From NCBI GenBank assembly GCA_905221605.1, contig CAJNDS010000646.1, positions 667,397 through 731,396 on the forward strand: a stretch of DNA of 64,000 nt. The letters are read 5' to 3'. Below, in pieces: positions 1-11,885 of this stretch. Each line of letters starts with the position of its first letter. The stretch's first letter is position 1. Position numbers and translations under genes: made by a program. The DNA comes from Symbiodinium natans. Taxonomy: Eukaryota; Sar; Dinophyceae; Suessiales; Symbiodiniaceae. Under the pieces are notes generated by a model. That model saw nothing but the letters and a program-made list of their open reading frames with translations. It searched no databases and had not been told where the DNA came from.

Positions 1-3000
1 TGTCAGCATTGTTCTTCTTCTTGCTTTCTACGGCCTGCCGTAAGTGCCACATAGTGCCATAATTGCAGTATCCGATGTACGTATTACTACGTATTCGTTG
101 TCCTTGCAGTAATGTAGCATGCTGAACAGTTGGATGTTGTTCCAACCAAAATGGCAGCATCGCAGCGACTGCTGCCCAGCAAGTTACCGCGACTCCGGGA
201 CCAGTAGCTCCATGTGGTGGCACCACATGCGCGAGCAGCTGATAGCAGATGTATCCCGGGTGTACAGATGTCCTTTTGCATACTGTGGCATGTTTTTTTT
301 TCTTATCGCTTGTGAGTATCTTCTCACCTAGTGGCAGCATAGAGCCTTTGAGTTGCTCGAGACGGCTTTGCAACCCCCCCTCCCCAGCGGACTCAAGAAG
401 TTTCGCCGTCAGCCGCATCACAGCAGAGGTGCAAAGCTGCAGGTCTGCCACAAGCGTTGTGTTGGTAGGGGATGGGACTTGGCCGGACTTGGTGGGAAGG
501 CCATCCGCTTGCTCAAAGAGCCGGGCGGAGTTCAAGCAAAGCGTACCGCCAAAGGGCAAGCGCTTGCAAAAAGCATGCGACGAACTTCGAGAAGGTTCCT
601 ATGGATTGATTCATGAATCTTGAAATGTTGCACGTTGCGCATCTTCGCCGTCCAGTCAAAGTGGGCACGCCGGGGCTTTTAGCTTTGTCACAGTTTATCC
701 CAGAGGTTGAACAGGTTCGGCAAAGTTGCCCGCAAACAGCATTTCTGCCTGTGCAACGGTGTTCCATTAAAATGGCTGGTGGCTTCGGTGGTCTTATTGG
801 AGGAGAAGGTCAGAATCACAGGCAGGGGTTCGATCTCGTTGAAGCAGAGGCTTTGAGTTGACAAGATCCTGTCGGTCTGGCACTGCATCGGTGATCACGA
901 GGCCGCTCTCCAGTTTCACCTACGGCAACAGGCACCGGCGTTGGAATACGTGCAATTCCGACACGATAGCCATGCGTGCCCTCAAATGTGTTTGTTACAG
1001 TAGCTTGTCGAGGTATGCAAAATATCCTGCGCATGGCTATGTTCGCGGCCATCCCGGAGAAAGCATGAGCAACCCGCCAACGTGCGACGCTGCATGACGC
1101 TGCAGCAGTGTCAGCAAGTTGCCACCAGCTGGCAGCCATTCACCATGCAGGTACCAAATGTGTCGGCAAATAGGTCATGACTTCGCGGCAATGAAAACGA
1201 CGCAATACAGGACGCAGTGCACCATGCAAGCGTTGTCAAGTTGATCTTGCATGTCCACATGTCTATGACTTGTCTATGTAAGACAGTCCGGGCATGGCGG
1301 CGTCAATGGAGGCTTTTTGCCAATCCTTTGTTGGGGGACGGGCGGTCCGGGGTGGTGGCCCTCTGGTCCACCCTGTTTTGCGCTGGCAAATGACGTGGGC
1401 CCGAATGATCCCAGCCTTAACATGTCAATGATTGAGTTAAACAGGCAGAGAGCGAAAGAAAGAGAAAGAGAGAGAGAGATAGCGAGGGAGAGAGCGCGAG
1501 CGAGAGCGAGAGCCAGAGCCAGAGCCAGAGCGAGAGCGAGAGAGAAGAAGAAGAGCTAGAGCACGCGCCTCGCATTCGGGCTTGGCAGGTTGTTTGGTTT
1601 TTTTGTTGTTTTAGATGGAGATGGTCGACTTCTGAAACGTACTTTTCGGCAGGGGGGTGGGGTTCTTTTTGGGTAGTTTTTTTTGGCTATTTTTTGGGTT
1701 TTCTAAACCCTAAGCCCTAAGCCCAAAGCACTACCTAAACCCAAAAACATACCCAAAAAAAACCAAGAAAAGACACCCAAAAAAAAGTGGCTCCACTTTT
1801 CGGCAGCGGGGCAATGAAGATGTTACAGTATGTTACAGTGTTGTGGCTTTATCGGGTATGTCTTTCAGGCGTAACGGGCGGCTCAATGGGGCTTAGCTTG
1901 CCCAAGAGTTTACCTGTAGGTAGGACCACTCAAGCCATTGGCAAAGAGAATGATGGACGAATTTGGGGGGTCGAAATGTCGGCACGGAGAACGGATTTGA
2001 AATCTGGAGGCGATTGCGTTCGCATTGCCTCACATCAAGTTGATCACCTTACTTATGCCTCATGCAAAATAATTACAGGGCTTAATTATCAAAACTGGCA
2101 AATGCCCCCGCCCCCCCCCCGCCCACCCCCCAGACTTTATCTGCAAAACCTGTGTCCTTCCTGCACGCATCTCCCAAGATGATCTGGTCCCTGCAATGCC
2201 AACCAGATGTGCTCACCCCGCAGATGATCGATCCTATCCCTATCGATGGCTCGCCAGGAAGTGGCCACCAGCAAATTGCCTGGTTTCTCGGTAAGCATGC
2301 TCGAAGTACATCACGTTCGGAGGCCGTCAGCATGTCGACGAACGTGATCGCAAATTTTTTGAATACGTACTGGGCGAGCACCTCGGATCCATTGAGGCCG
2401 TTTCGGATAGGAGGCCTAGAGTCTTCGAAGGCCGCGCCCGTGCGGAAATCATTGTCGTTGTAGTCGTCCCGGTTTCACAGAAGATCTAGCATGCGACTGG
2501 ATTCATTTAACACTGTCGTTCTTGTCAGGACCAGCCGGGCTCAATATGAACACCAAGCCTTTGTGCAAGTTCAAGGCGGCATGACGGATTTCGTGCAGCC
2601 GTATACAAGTCCCGGATTGCATCTCCAGGTGCTTCACGCGCTGCCAGCCTGCCATGCCGTTCCCTCAGAACATGTCCGAACTACATGAGTGACATGGGTG
2701 TACCGTACGTTTGGGTAGTATGAGCGAATTAGCGAGAGTCTGCAATTTAATTCAAACAACGTGGCTTTGTCACAACAGCTTTGTGCAACCTTCTCCCAAA
2801 TCTGAACCATAACGGTGGGCTTGAGAGCCCAGAACGGCTCATCCTCATTGCTTGCAGCTAGTTCGGCACAGTGGCAAGTCGGCCGAAGGTCTACACCAAT
2901 CTGCAAAGGTTGGACATCGACCCGAGCAGGTGCCATCATGGCCAAACCATGGTGTTAAAACGGGCATTTGAACAGCCTTCAGCTGGCCAGACTTTCGGCG

Positions 3001-4600
3001 ATACCCATGCAAAGCGCATTTTGGCATCGCTGCCTCCCATCTCGCCGTCCTGACCTGAATGGCACATGAGGTTATGATTATGCGTGTGAGCTTGTGCCCA
3101 GAAACGAGAGACCGAAAACACTCAGAGCCGCAAACGGTTTGCACTTGCCTGCAAGGTGGTGAAGCCACTGGCGTCGTTGGGAGATTGACATGTGCGACAG
3201 GCCCGTTGTGACGCATCGACAACAACTGGACTGCACCTCCCCCAGCATACATTAGACATTTTTGACATGAGAGGCGGCTAAGAGTGAAGCCTCGATCTGA
3301 GATGATCTGAGTGAGTTTGAGCCCACTGTGAGCCTGTACCGTACGTGGAACAATCGGCGCATACACCGGCCTCCGCACCGATATGTGAATACACACCTCT
3401 TTGTGTATAGGGAGTCTGCTATATGCTAGGTTAAAACAGGAAATAAGAGAGAGATGTTTGTTTACGTGGTTTCACAACGTTTTCACCACTGGAGCAAGCA
3501 ATTCTGGCCGAAACTTGAGAAAAGATCGGAACAGCTGCGCCCACTTTGGCGATTGATGTGAAAGTGTTTAGGGTTCACAAAGCTGAGTGGGTTTGCGTGT
3601 GATTCCTGATCAATCGGTTGAGCACGGAATGGTGTCGTCGTGTAAAGCTGTGATGTTGGATCCAACTGAAGGGGGTGTCATTTGCCACTGGTGGCTCCAC
3701 TGAGCGCAGCGGACTCCCACGATAGCTTGCGGCACTTCCTGATGCTGCGAGCAGCGCTGTGCGTCCAGGTCCTGTTGTTGACTTATACATGATGGAAGAA
3801 CATTTCGTCCTGCTTGGGAAACTTGGGAAGCTGCCTTATGAATATGTTGCGAGACGATCATCTTGTCCTCATGAGACCGTGCCTCTTCATTGGCTAGAGT
3901 ATGGGAGTCCAGTAGCTCTGGAAGCCTGCGGGCAGTTTCTGGCAACGCAGAGTTCGGATGCCAAAAAAGGGTGAAAGTGCAGTCGCAGCTTGGCAGCCTG
4001 GCCTATTGGCCTATTGCAATCAGGCGCTTGAAGCCAACTGAGCAGCGCCATGGCCCGAAGCCAGAAAGCCTTCGTGACGGTTTTGGTTTCGAATCTGTCG
4101 CGCCGCAAGATCCGCAAGTCACACTACAGGGGGGGGAGTGTCGGTTTGAGGTTCATGCAAGCACTTTGGGCACAATCAGCCAACTGCAACAGCTGTTTCA
4201 TTCTGCAGCTTGAAATGAATCGCTGCTTGACGTGACAAAGTGCTGGCAACAACCAAGCTGTTTGTTTCGCCAGGGCTTCCATAAATGAAAAAATATGAAA
4301 AATGCTGATTGGGGGCTCCCTATATTGCAGCTTGTCGTGTTGGAGGATAGAATTGAAGGGTTCGCCGTGTTTCAGGAAATACCCATAATATGGAGTTCAC
4401 GAGCTTCCAGGCGATGTCGCGTACCACATGTTCTTGGGGCTTGCACATTGACTTCCTTCTGCCCAGCCGTTTTAACACATCGTTGCTGGTCCCGGTGTGC
4501 CCGGGGTAGACTGTGCCCTTCCTTCAAAGAAGGAGGGCATTGTCACAACCTCTGGCCCTGGAACAGGCAGCGCCCCTTCCAAAGCTCGCCGACTTCTGTA
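1..4600. other. Repeat-poor block, no recognised gene
   Basis: This stretch has balanced composition and, apart from one small patch near 1700-1750, lacks the telomere-like heptamers that fill the following 50 kb. Open frames exist on both strands; the longest is 183 codons on the - strand at 2845-3396. None shows a domain, signal peptide or membrane segment I recognise, and overlapping frames of similar length occur in the opposite strand, as expected by chance. It could contain introns or short exons of a spliced gene, decayed mobile DNA, or intergenic sequence. No function is assigned. Confidence 0.5.
1446..1556 (+). repeat. Purine-rich GA/GC microsatellite
   Basis: A run of GA, GAGC and GAGCCA units on the + strand. 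It reads through as a low-complexity Arg/Glu/Ala frame, which I treat as an artefact of the repeat rather than a protein. Confidence 0.85.
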
Positions 4601-5035
4601 TCCAGAGTCCCGTCAACTTGGCACGTAGTTTCAGCCTAAGCCCCAAACTCTTGAGCCCCAAACCCCACATCCTTCCAAATCCAGTAGCCACCTGAGCCAT
4701 GCTTCCTGGCTGGTTGCCGGTGCGGTTCCTGGGCGTCATCACCTGGCTTCTTGGATCTGGGGTGTGGAATTCAGGTCACGGTTGGGGTTTCAGGCTTTCG
4801 GGCTTGGGGTGCCTAACACCCTTAGGCTTAAACCCTTGGGTACCCTTGGGTGCCCGAAACCCAGATCCCTAGTTTTGGGGTTGAGGGTCAAGGATTGGGG
4901 GTGGATTCATGGGCCGTGGACACTAGGGATGTCCGTGGAAAAGCTAGGCTGTAAAGTTCAGAGTTCTCAGTGTTTAGGGTTCATTAGGGTTCAGGTTCAG
5001 TGGGACTGGGATGGGAGACGGTTAGTGAGGGGGAG

Positions 5036-5082
5036 AGCGCGAGAGAGAGCGAGAGAGAGAGAGAGAGCGGGATCATACGCCT

Positions 5083-5120
<38 letters not shown>

Positions 5121-5130
5121 AGAGAGAGCG
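5036..5130 (+). repeat. GA tract plus (AAGC)n microsatellite
   Basis: GA/GAGC repeats at about 5036-5067 are followed by a nearly perfect (AAGC)n array of about nine units at 5083-5120 and then another GA run. Confidence 0.9.
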
Positions 5131-6534
5131 AGAAGCAGGTCAGGATCAGTGTGGTAGGTGATGTTTCATCGCGAGGCTTGTGACAGGCCGGTGTTTCCGA
5201 AGTTCGGGGCGATCAGGTTGGACTCAGCGTTCTGAAGCAAGATCCCGAAGTACATGTACGAAAGAAGCCCAGCCAAAGCCCTAACCAACCCTAAACCCTA
5301 AACCCTAGACCGTAAACCCTATACCCTAAACCCTAAAGCCTAAAGCCCCAGAATGTAAAGGGTTCAGATCAGCCCTGCGAAAGACTGTCGGCTCTACACC
5401 TGAAAAAGCCCGCAACCCTCAACCCGAAACCACAGCTTAAGCCCTAGACCCTCAGCCAGACATTGAGCAGGCTTAATCGCGGACACGCCTGCACAGACCT
5501 GATTCCAGGATGGCAGGACCTCTTGGTGGACGTGTTGGTTGGTGTCAGTTATGGGTTGTTTTTAGGGTTTAGGGTCATTTTTTTTGCATATTCCTTATAG
5601 TCTTTAGGGTTTCGGGTACTCATGAGCCCATTCAAAGACCCAACAGCATAGCTTTCAAAGAAAGTCAAAATCGAGTCGAACCATACTGTGGGCAGGATAC
5701 ACCTGCAAGGAACCGAACCGTGGCGCCCTTGAAAATGCAAAAGCAGGATAGGAGGCGAGGCGCTCTGGGCAACTCGGACATGCCTACACGCCCAACGACA
5801 CTGAAAGACTCTGTACCCGAAACCCTGAACCCTAAAACTCAACATCTCCAACACGGCGGCAGAAGCTCCCTGCCTCAAGCCCTGAAACTTGACACACTTG
5901 GGCGGCCCTACTTCAAAATCCAAAATCACGACCTGCAGGCCAGTCTCCACCTCCTCCTGCTATGGCTGACACCACCGAACATTGACCGAAAACGCTAAAC
6001 CGCGAAAATTGACCGAAAACGCTAGACCGTGAAAGCTATCAACCCACCGCCGAGTCCGTGAACGAATCGCATCCTTCCTGTCGTTTTTTTGCACGTGTGC
6101 GCAATCCGCAGTCGACAGCGCACGTGTGCCCTTGAGGCACGGTGCGTTTTCAGGGCGAAAGCTCACAGCAGCATTTTGCTCATGAGTAAGAAGGAATTGA
6201 GCAGAAGTCGGGATTCTGCAGAAAGTGTCACTTGCAGAATGAAGGTGCATATTCTTTACCCTTGTGGCCTCTTGAGGTTTAAGGGATCAAGGTTGCGGTT
6301 TCAATTCTCGGGTCTAGGTCTGAAGGCGTGCAAATTTTTGTCCCCAGCAACGAAACTACCCAAACTCCACACAGGCATAGGGTCTAGGGTTTAGGGTTTA
6401 GGGGCGTGGTGCCATTTGCAAAGATCCCTCGACAGCTAACAGGGTTATGCGAGCTTTGGGTGGTGGGGTTTAGGGCTTAGGCGCCCCCCCCCCCCTCGCA
6501 CCACTACGCCCGAGCTGCGGTTTAGGGTTTAAGG

Positions 6535-6570
6535 TTTAGGGTTTAGGGTCCCCAAACCCTAAACCCTAAA
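6535..6570. repeat. Perfect telomeric-repeat hairpin (15 bp stem, 6 nt loop)
   Basis: TTTAGGGTTTAGGGT at 6535-6549 is followed by a six-base loop (CCCCAA, 6550-6555) and the exact reverse complement at 6556-6570. Two heptamer arrays of opposite strand meet head to head here. The arms match perfectly although the surrounding arrays are degenerate. Confidence 0.9.
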
Positions 6571-8104
6571 CGAGCCATCTTGGAGGACAAACATGGGGAT
6601 GGCTGCAATGAGTATAGCAACAGGGGGTGGTGTTCGGCGACAGGGGCGCCACTTGGCGGGTCCTTGAGGGTTTAGGGTTCAGGGCTCCAAAACCTACTGT
6701 ACAGCCCGAAGCCCGCAGGCATTACACTTCGACCTGAACGGCTATAGATGTCGGTTGAGAGTTGAGGTTTCAGGGTATAGGGCTTCCGAAAATAGCTCCG
6801 AAAACCCTACCCTCTAAGCCATGCACCGCATGGGTTGTTCCAAATTATGGGCCCGTTTTGGTACAACCCCCCTAAACCAAAAACCCGAAACCCTAAACCC
6901 TAAACCCCCCCCAAGCCATAAACCACATGTCCTGCCCAGGTATGACCTTGGATGGAACCCCGAGTTTCAAATCTTCTTCTCGGACCAGCTTGCGCCGGAC
7001 CGCCCGTTGGGGTTTAGGGACTAGTGCCTATAGGGTTTAGGGTTTATGGGGAGTTTGGTTTAGGAGAGAAGCCCGACACTAAGCCTTAGACCCCAAGCCC
7101 CGAACCCTACACCCTACTACACCCTACACTGCCCTACACCCCACACCCCACACCCCAAACCCGAGCTAAACCCCAAACCCTAAACCTTAAACCCTAAACC
7201 CAAAGCAAGGCCGTTTGGGTCTCTGCTTCAGGGCTCGAAACCCTAAACCACAGTTTAGGGGGGTTTAGGGTTTAGGGTTTTTTGGTATTCTAGAGTGCAG
7301 GTCCCGAGTTGCAAGGTCTTCTCTCCAGTTCCGGACGTCGCACCCTAAACCCAGACCCTACACCCCAAACCCTCAGCCCGGAGCTGCCCTCAACCCTAAG
7401 CCCCTAAGCTCCACAACGAAACACCACGAACAGGACGACATCCCTAGTCGCTGTAGTCTCTTTTGTTTCGGTGGACATTGCTTCTGCAAAGCGTCTCGCC
7501 CGAAACCCTAGACTCCTTTGTCGCTTCCTCGTGCGGACTTTGGGAGCTGGCCGCCCTGTACAGTTCCTCAAACTCAACACCCCTCAACCCCAAGACCCCA
7601 AACCCCTGGAACCGCAACCCCAGACCTCAAACCCCAAACCCTGAACGCTAAACCCTAGGAACCCAGGCGTTCCCGCTTCTTCATTCCCTACTAAGAGCCA
7701 GTAGGGCTGCTTTTTATGTTTAGCGCTGGACTGACGGCCTGAGAGCACCCCTTATAGTCATCCCAAAATACCATGTTTCTGAATAAAGGGCCCCAGCTCA
7801 CTTCAACCCTAAACCCCACCCCCCCACCCAAACCCTAAGCCCTTGATAAGCCCTGAGCCCTAAACCTAAACCCCAAACCTCCAGACCCCAAGCGCCCAAG
7901 ACACGTGTCCAGGGAGAAACCCTGACCGCCGCGGATGTTTGCTGTCGATGTTCGGCTGCAAGACCCCGCGCCGCGGTGCACTCCCCCACATTCCTGCAGT
8001 TTTGGGGTTTAGTGTTTTGGGCTTATTGGGGTTTGGTTTTTGGATGTAGCTGATAGGGGCATGGGGCCACGGGGCCATGGGAAGGGTGCATGGAGGGGGA
8101 GGGT

Positions 8105-8229
8105 GTGTGGGTGGTGGCAGCCATGTGAGACATTGGGGCCATGAGCTGGAGCCCTAAAAGAATGCCAAAACATCCATGAGGTGTGGGTGGTGGCAGCCAT
8201 GTGGGATCCTGGGGCCATGAGCTGGAGCC
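8105..8229 (+). repeat. Tandem duplication, period 76 bp
   Basis: A 49 bp segment at 8105-8153 recurs at 8181-8229 with a few substitutions near its middle; 27 bases lie between. Both copies contain GGTGGTGGCAGCCATGTG and end GGGGCCATGAGCTGGAGCC. No heptamer is in the duplicated unit. Confidence 0.85.
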
Positions 8230-8355
8230 GGGGTCGAGGGCATGGAGGCATGGGGGCCATGCGATGGAACGGGCGGAGCGGGCGGAGTGGCGGAGAGAGC
8301 GGCAAGACTATGGGTCTTCACTAGCGCCTCCCCCGCTCAAAGCTGGGGTCGGCGG

Positions 8356-8382
8356 ATATATATATGTGTGTGTGTGTGTGTG
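8356..8382 (+). repeat. (TA)n(TG)n microsatellite
   Basis: A short ATATATATAT run passes directly into about eight TG dinucleotides. Confidence 0.85.
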
Positions 8383-10093
8383 TTTTTCTCGGGGGCTTCT
8401 TAAGCAAACAGTCGTTATAAGAATTCTATTGGGCTTTCAACGGGTTTCAAAGGGATGATCGGCAGGGTCTAGGCCTTCTTAAACCCTACGGATAAAGCCT
8501 ACGTAGCCCTACAAGCCCTAGAAGCCCTGTAAGCCTAAGCCCCTGAGGTCGTGTTCCCATGCGGGCTTCCAGGTTTCGGGATTTAGGGAATATGGGGGGG
8601 TTTTGGGTTTAGGGCTTAGGGTTTAAAGGGTTTGCGGTTTTGGGGATTTTGGGTTTCGGGCATCGGGTTAGGGTTGGGACCTTAAACCATAAACCCTAAA
8701 CCCCAAACCTAAACCTGGTATCTGGTTAATTTTTCTGGGATCTCCCTTGAGATCTTGTAAAGAAGGTCGGCTGCATTGCTTTCAGGGGCCTGAACCCTCA
8801 ACACTAAAGCTTTAAACCCTAAAATCCTAAACCCTAAACCCTAAAAACCTTTAAACCCTAAACCCGAACCTGCCCTAAACCCGAAACCCTAAAGCCTAAA
8901 CCCAGGATTCCTGTGTTCAGAATTGAGGGTTCTTCGCCCTACACCGTCCGTGTCCGTCCTTCGAAAACCTTCGATCGCCAACCCTAAAGCCTATAATCCC
9001 TAAACCCTGCACCGCCTAAACTCCAAACCTTTACCCTAAACCCGAAACCCTAGACCCTAGCCCTAAACCCGAAACCCCAAACCCAAACCCCAAACCCCAA
9101 ACCCAAACAAACCCTCAGAACGCCGCACTAGGCCCTACACCCTAAACCTTAAACCCTGAGCCCTAAGCCCTACCTCAGGATGTGGTGCTGGTCTCTGCAA
9201 GGATAAGAAGCAATGGCTCGACTCCCGCGGCTCCTGGTGCGGCACTTCGGGATTTGGGGCTTCAGGGCTGTTTTTGTCCCTTTTTTTCTTGGGGGGGGTG
9301 GGGGGGGCGGAGGGGCTTTAGCGGCTCTTTTGTAAGGGTTTCCGGGTTTCAGTTTTTCTTTTTTGAGGGTTTGGAGGTTTTGTTAAGGGTCTCTGGGTTT
9401 CAGTTTATTCGTTGTGGGCTTGGGGTTCAGTTTTGTTCACAAAGGTTTTTTTCTTGGTTGTTGTTTTTTCGTTTTGGGCTTGTCAGGATTTGGGGGGTTT
9501 TGATGGTTTAGGGGCTTCGGGCGTTTGGGGTTTAGGGTTCAGGGGTTTGGGGATTTGGCATTTAGGGTTTTTGGTTTGGAGTTTCACGGCTACTTTTGCT
9601 AGGGACTGCTAGGGGCCCTGTTTAGGGACCTTTCACAGGGCGAAGCATGGCGAAGGAATATTCCTTTCTGCTTCGGGTACCACCAAGGGCCCATAACTTA
9701 GATCAACCCCCAGCTACCCTAAACCCTAAACCCCAAACCACACAACCAGGATGGTCCTGCGACCAGTACTACCAAGAGGGCTGGTGCCCTTCTGGCATCC
9801 CACACGGGGAGCGTTTCGAGGCGCCAGAAAGGTTTTCTTGAGGGTTCTTTAGGGTTTAGGGTTTCTCACCTACAGGGATAAAGCAGCCCCTCCAAAAGAT
9901 TGGTCACAGTTCCTTTTGGACCCTCTCATCATGCAACAGTTTTATGACAAACTTCATCATCTAGACCAGAAGGCCTCTCTTTCCCTGGCCCCCAAAACTC
10001 TCCCCCGGGTAGACCCTACCAGGCCCTACTATTTTTCAACGACTTCACCACACCTTCACCAGGCAGCCCTGGCTCAATTCCATCAACAGTTGT

Positions 10094-10195
10094 CGTTCTA
10101 AACTGCACACCAGACCACTACCGCCTTGTCACCGAAATCACGGTAACCCCCTTTCTGACCACAACGCCATGACAGCTAGAACAGATATCCGTCGC
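10094..10195 (+). pseudogene. LINE endonuclease C-terminal fragment
   Basis: Translation reads NCTPDHYRLVTEITVTPF, then after a frameshift SDHNAMTARTDI. The SDHN box is the conserved C-terminal motif of APE-like endonucleases of non-LTR elements, whose His takes part in phosphodiester cleavage. Only this last part is present; the N-terminal active-site strands are not found upstream. It abuts the RNase H region with almost no linker. The identification rests on one short motif plus its position in front of RNase H and RT sequence. Confidence 0.55.
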
Positions 10196-10208
10196 ACAGT
10201 CTACTCGA

Positions 10209-10630
10209 ATATCGGGGAAATGCACGAGCCACACGGCAGCTGGCTGGGGGTTCTGCTACAAGGGAGGCGACGCGTGGAAAAACGCCTGGGGCCGAGTGAC
10301 CACAACGCCACACCCGCACTTTCGAGGCGCACAGGTAGGGTTCCAACAATACAGGCGAGCTCACCGCCATTGTGGAGGCTCTGTTGTTCGTCCACGCTCA
10401 GGAGTGGCACACGTTGCACGTCAGGTCCGACAGCCTGTCAGCTATTCATGTCATCATATGTCATCCAGGGTAAGTGGAAAGCTAAGCACCACAAGCCGCT
10501 TGTCAACCTCGCCAAGCAATTCACGCGTCACGGGCCTCTCAAAGTCACGTACACGTGGGTCAAAGCCCACGCAGGCACCGAGGGCAACGAACGCGCCAAC
10601 CACAACGCGAACGAAGGTCGCCTCGCCATT
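10209..10630 (+). pseudogene. LINE RNase HI domain, frameshifted
   Basis: RNase HI degrades the RNA strand of the RNA-DNA hybrid during retrotransposition. Three frames are needed: one from 10209 (CTSHTAAGWGFCYKGG), one from 10342 (SNNTGELTAIVEALLF and VRSDSLSAI), and one from about 10470 (VTYTWVKAHAGTEGNERAN). The catalytic Glu in GELTAI and the Asp in VRSDS are visible. The first Asp, usually in a DGS box before the Cys of CTSHTAAGWG, reads as SGK here, and the last Asp, usually GNERAD, reads GNERAN. Two of four catalytic acids therefore appear lost, as well as the frame. Confidence 0.85.
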
Positions 10631-11885
10631 ACGCGTAAAGGCACCTCCGCGCCGACGTTTGAGCCAGAACCGGCTTTCTTTCAGCTTTCCGGCGAGACGG
10701 CATTCAGCGCGGCTATGCAGGAGGCGGCCTTGCAAACTTTCCCGAAGCAGGAAGTCCGCAGTCGACGTCTCTGGATTTCCGAGGAAACGCTCCACGCGTT
10801 GGAACACACTCGACAGCTTGAGGCGGCTCAGGACCACAACGCGAAGCAAGCGCGCAACCAGGCCAAGCGTATTGCTCGAAGGGATCGCGTAAATTGGATA
10901 CACAGGCAACTCCAAGAGGACACCTCCAGCGGGGCAGTGGCATGCAGGTTTTCAGGGTAAGAAGAGGCATTTGGAGGTGGAGAACCAGCCGGTGCCTTGG
11001 TCCCAAACCCACGCCGCCTTCAAAACACACTTAGAGCAGAAACAATGGTCCAAGCGGCACACTAGCACGGCAGATGCCCTTGTGATTCTACAACGCAAGC
11101 GTTCTCTTCGACCACAATGCCCAGACCGCAACGCCTTTACTCTTGAAGAACTCCAGCTAGCGTTGAGTAAACTCCGAAACAAGAAAGCCCCGGCCCCGAT
11201 GCCACCCCCAACGAGCTTTTCCGCTTGTTGGATGATGCTAACATTGACAGGTTACTAGCATTTTCCACTAACATCTGGGAAAAAGGCGAGGTGCCGAAAG
11301 GCTGGAAGGAGGCTATCGTCGTTTCATTATACAAGGGAAAAGGCCTGGATACCAGCCCCGAGAATTCTCGCCCTATCTCCCTTCTTACTTCTATATACAA
11401 AGTTTTTGCGTCTCTTCTCCAGATCCGTCTCAGCAAGCTTCATGAGCAAGATCTTCGAAAAGCACAGTACGGCTTCCGGGCGGGCAAAAGCACTACTCAC
11501 CCCTTGTTTGTTTTGAGACGGGCTATGGAATCGGCTGAAATGACGAACAATCCCATGAATTTGCTGTTTTTAGATTGGAAGCAAACGCTTGATTCCATTG
11601 ACCACAACGCCATGCTCATCGCGCTTAAGCGCTTCGGGGTTTCACCCCCCATATACTAAGACCCCACCTTCTATACCGTATCTGAGCAAGGTGACAAGTC
11701 CAATGGTAGTGTGGGTTCAGGGGTCAGACAGGGATGTCCATTAAGCCCATACCCCATACCTCTTCATAATGGTTCTTACAGTGATTTTCGAAGATCTCGA
11801 CTGGCATTTACTTCAACAGGGAGTTGCTACCAATACTTGGTCGGTCGGCAGGCCAGTGTATGACCGGCTCTTTTTCACATTGAGT
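10631..11885 (+). pseudogene. LINE reverse transcriptase, truncated and frameshifted
   Basis: A basic helical linker (RLWISEETLHALEHTRQLEAAQ, then QARNQAKRIARRDRVNWIHRQL) leads to RT proper. Visible RT blocks are: ALSKLRNKKAP followed after a one-base shift by PDATPNELFRLLDD; WKEAIVVSLYKGKG; SRPISLLTSIYKVFASLLQ; AQYGFRAGKSTTHP; motif A as LFLDWKQTLDSIDHNAM, where the usual aromatic after the second core position is Leu; an in-frame stop at 11657-11659; then motif B as GVRQGCPLSPYPIP. Sequence resembling GVATNTWSVGRPVYD follows in another frame up to about 11875, where the YxDD box should appear but does not. The family is confidently a LINE RT; this copy is inactive. Confidence 0.92.

Larger units (their letters stand above)
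4600..9880. repeat. Heptamer lattice, segment 1
   Basis: Short degenerate runs of CCCTAAA (for example 5287-5345, 7082-7205, 8796-8905, 8995-9160) alternate with TTTAGGG runs (for example 6376-6402, 6520-6549, 7254-7280, 8580-8680, 9500-9570). Common one-base variants are CCCTACA, CCCCAAA, CCCGAAA, CCTTAAA and CCCTAGA. Intervening segments of tens to a few hundred bases show no recognisable gene. Proteins translated here are heptamer read-throughs such as LNPKP or GFRVQG and are not taken as genes. Confidence 0.85.
9905..11885 (+). mobile_element. Decayed LINE (non-LTR retrotransposon), EN-RNaseH-RT order
   Basis: The segment interrupts the heptamer lattice and carries, in order, the end of an APE-type endonuclease, an RNase HI domain, a basic linker and a reverse transcriptase. 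Each domain is split over two or three frames, so the copy is dead. Both ends are truncated: only the endonuclease C-terminus is visible and the RT stops before the YxDD catalytic box. No poly-A tail or target duplication is apparent. A 61-codon open frame at 9916-10101 may be element-derived but is not recognised. In most RNase H-bearing LINEs the RNase H follows the RT, so this order is unusual. Confidence 0.85.

Noticed and set aside
2845-3396. 183-codon - strand open frame
   Set aside because: Longest ordinary frame in the repeat-poor block, but no recognisable domain, odd Cys/Arg/Ser composition and no codon-bias signal visible by eye; not enough for a gene call.
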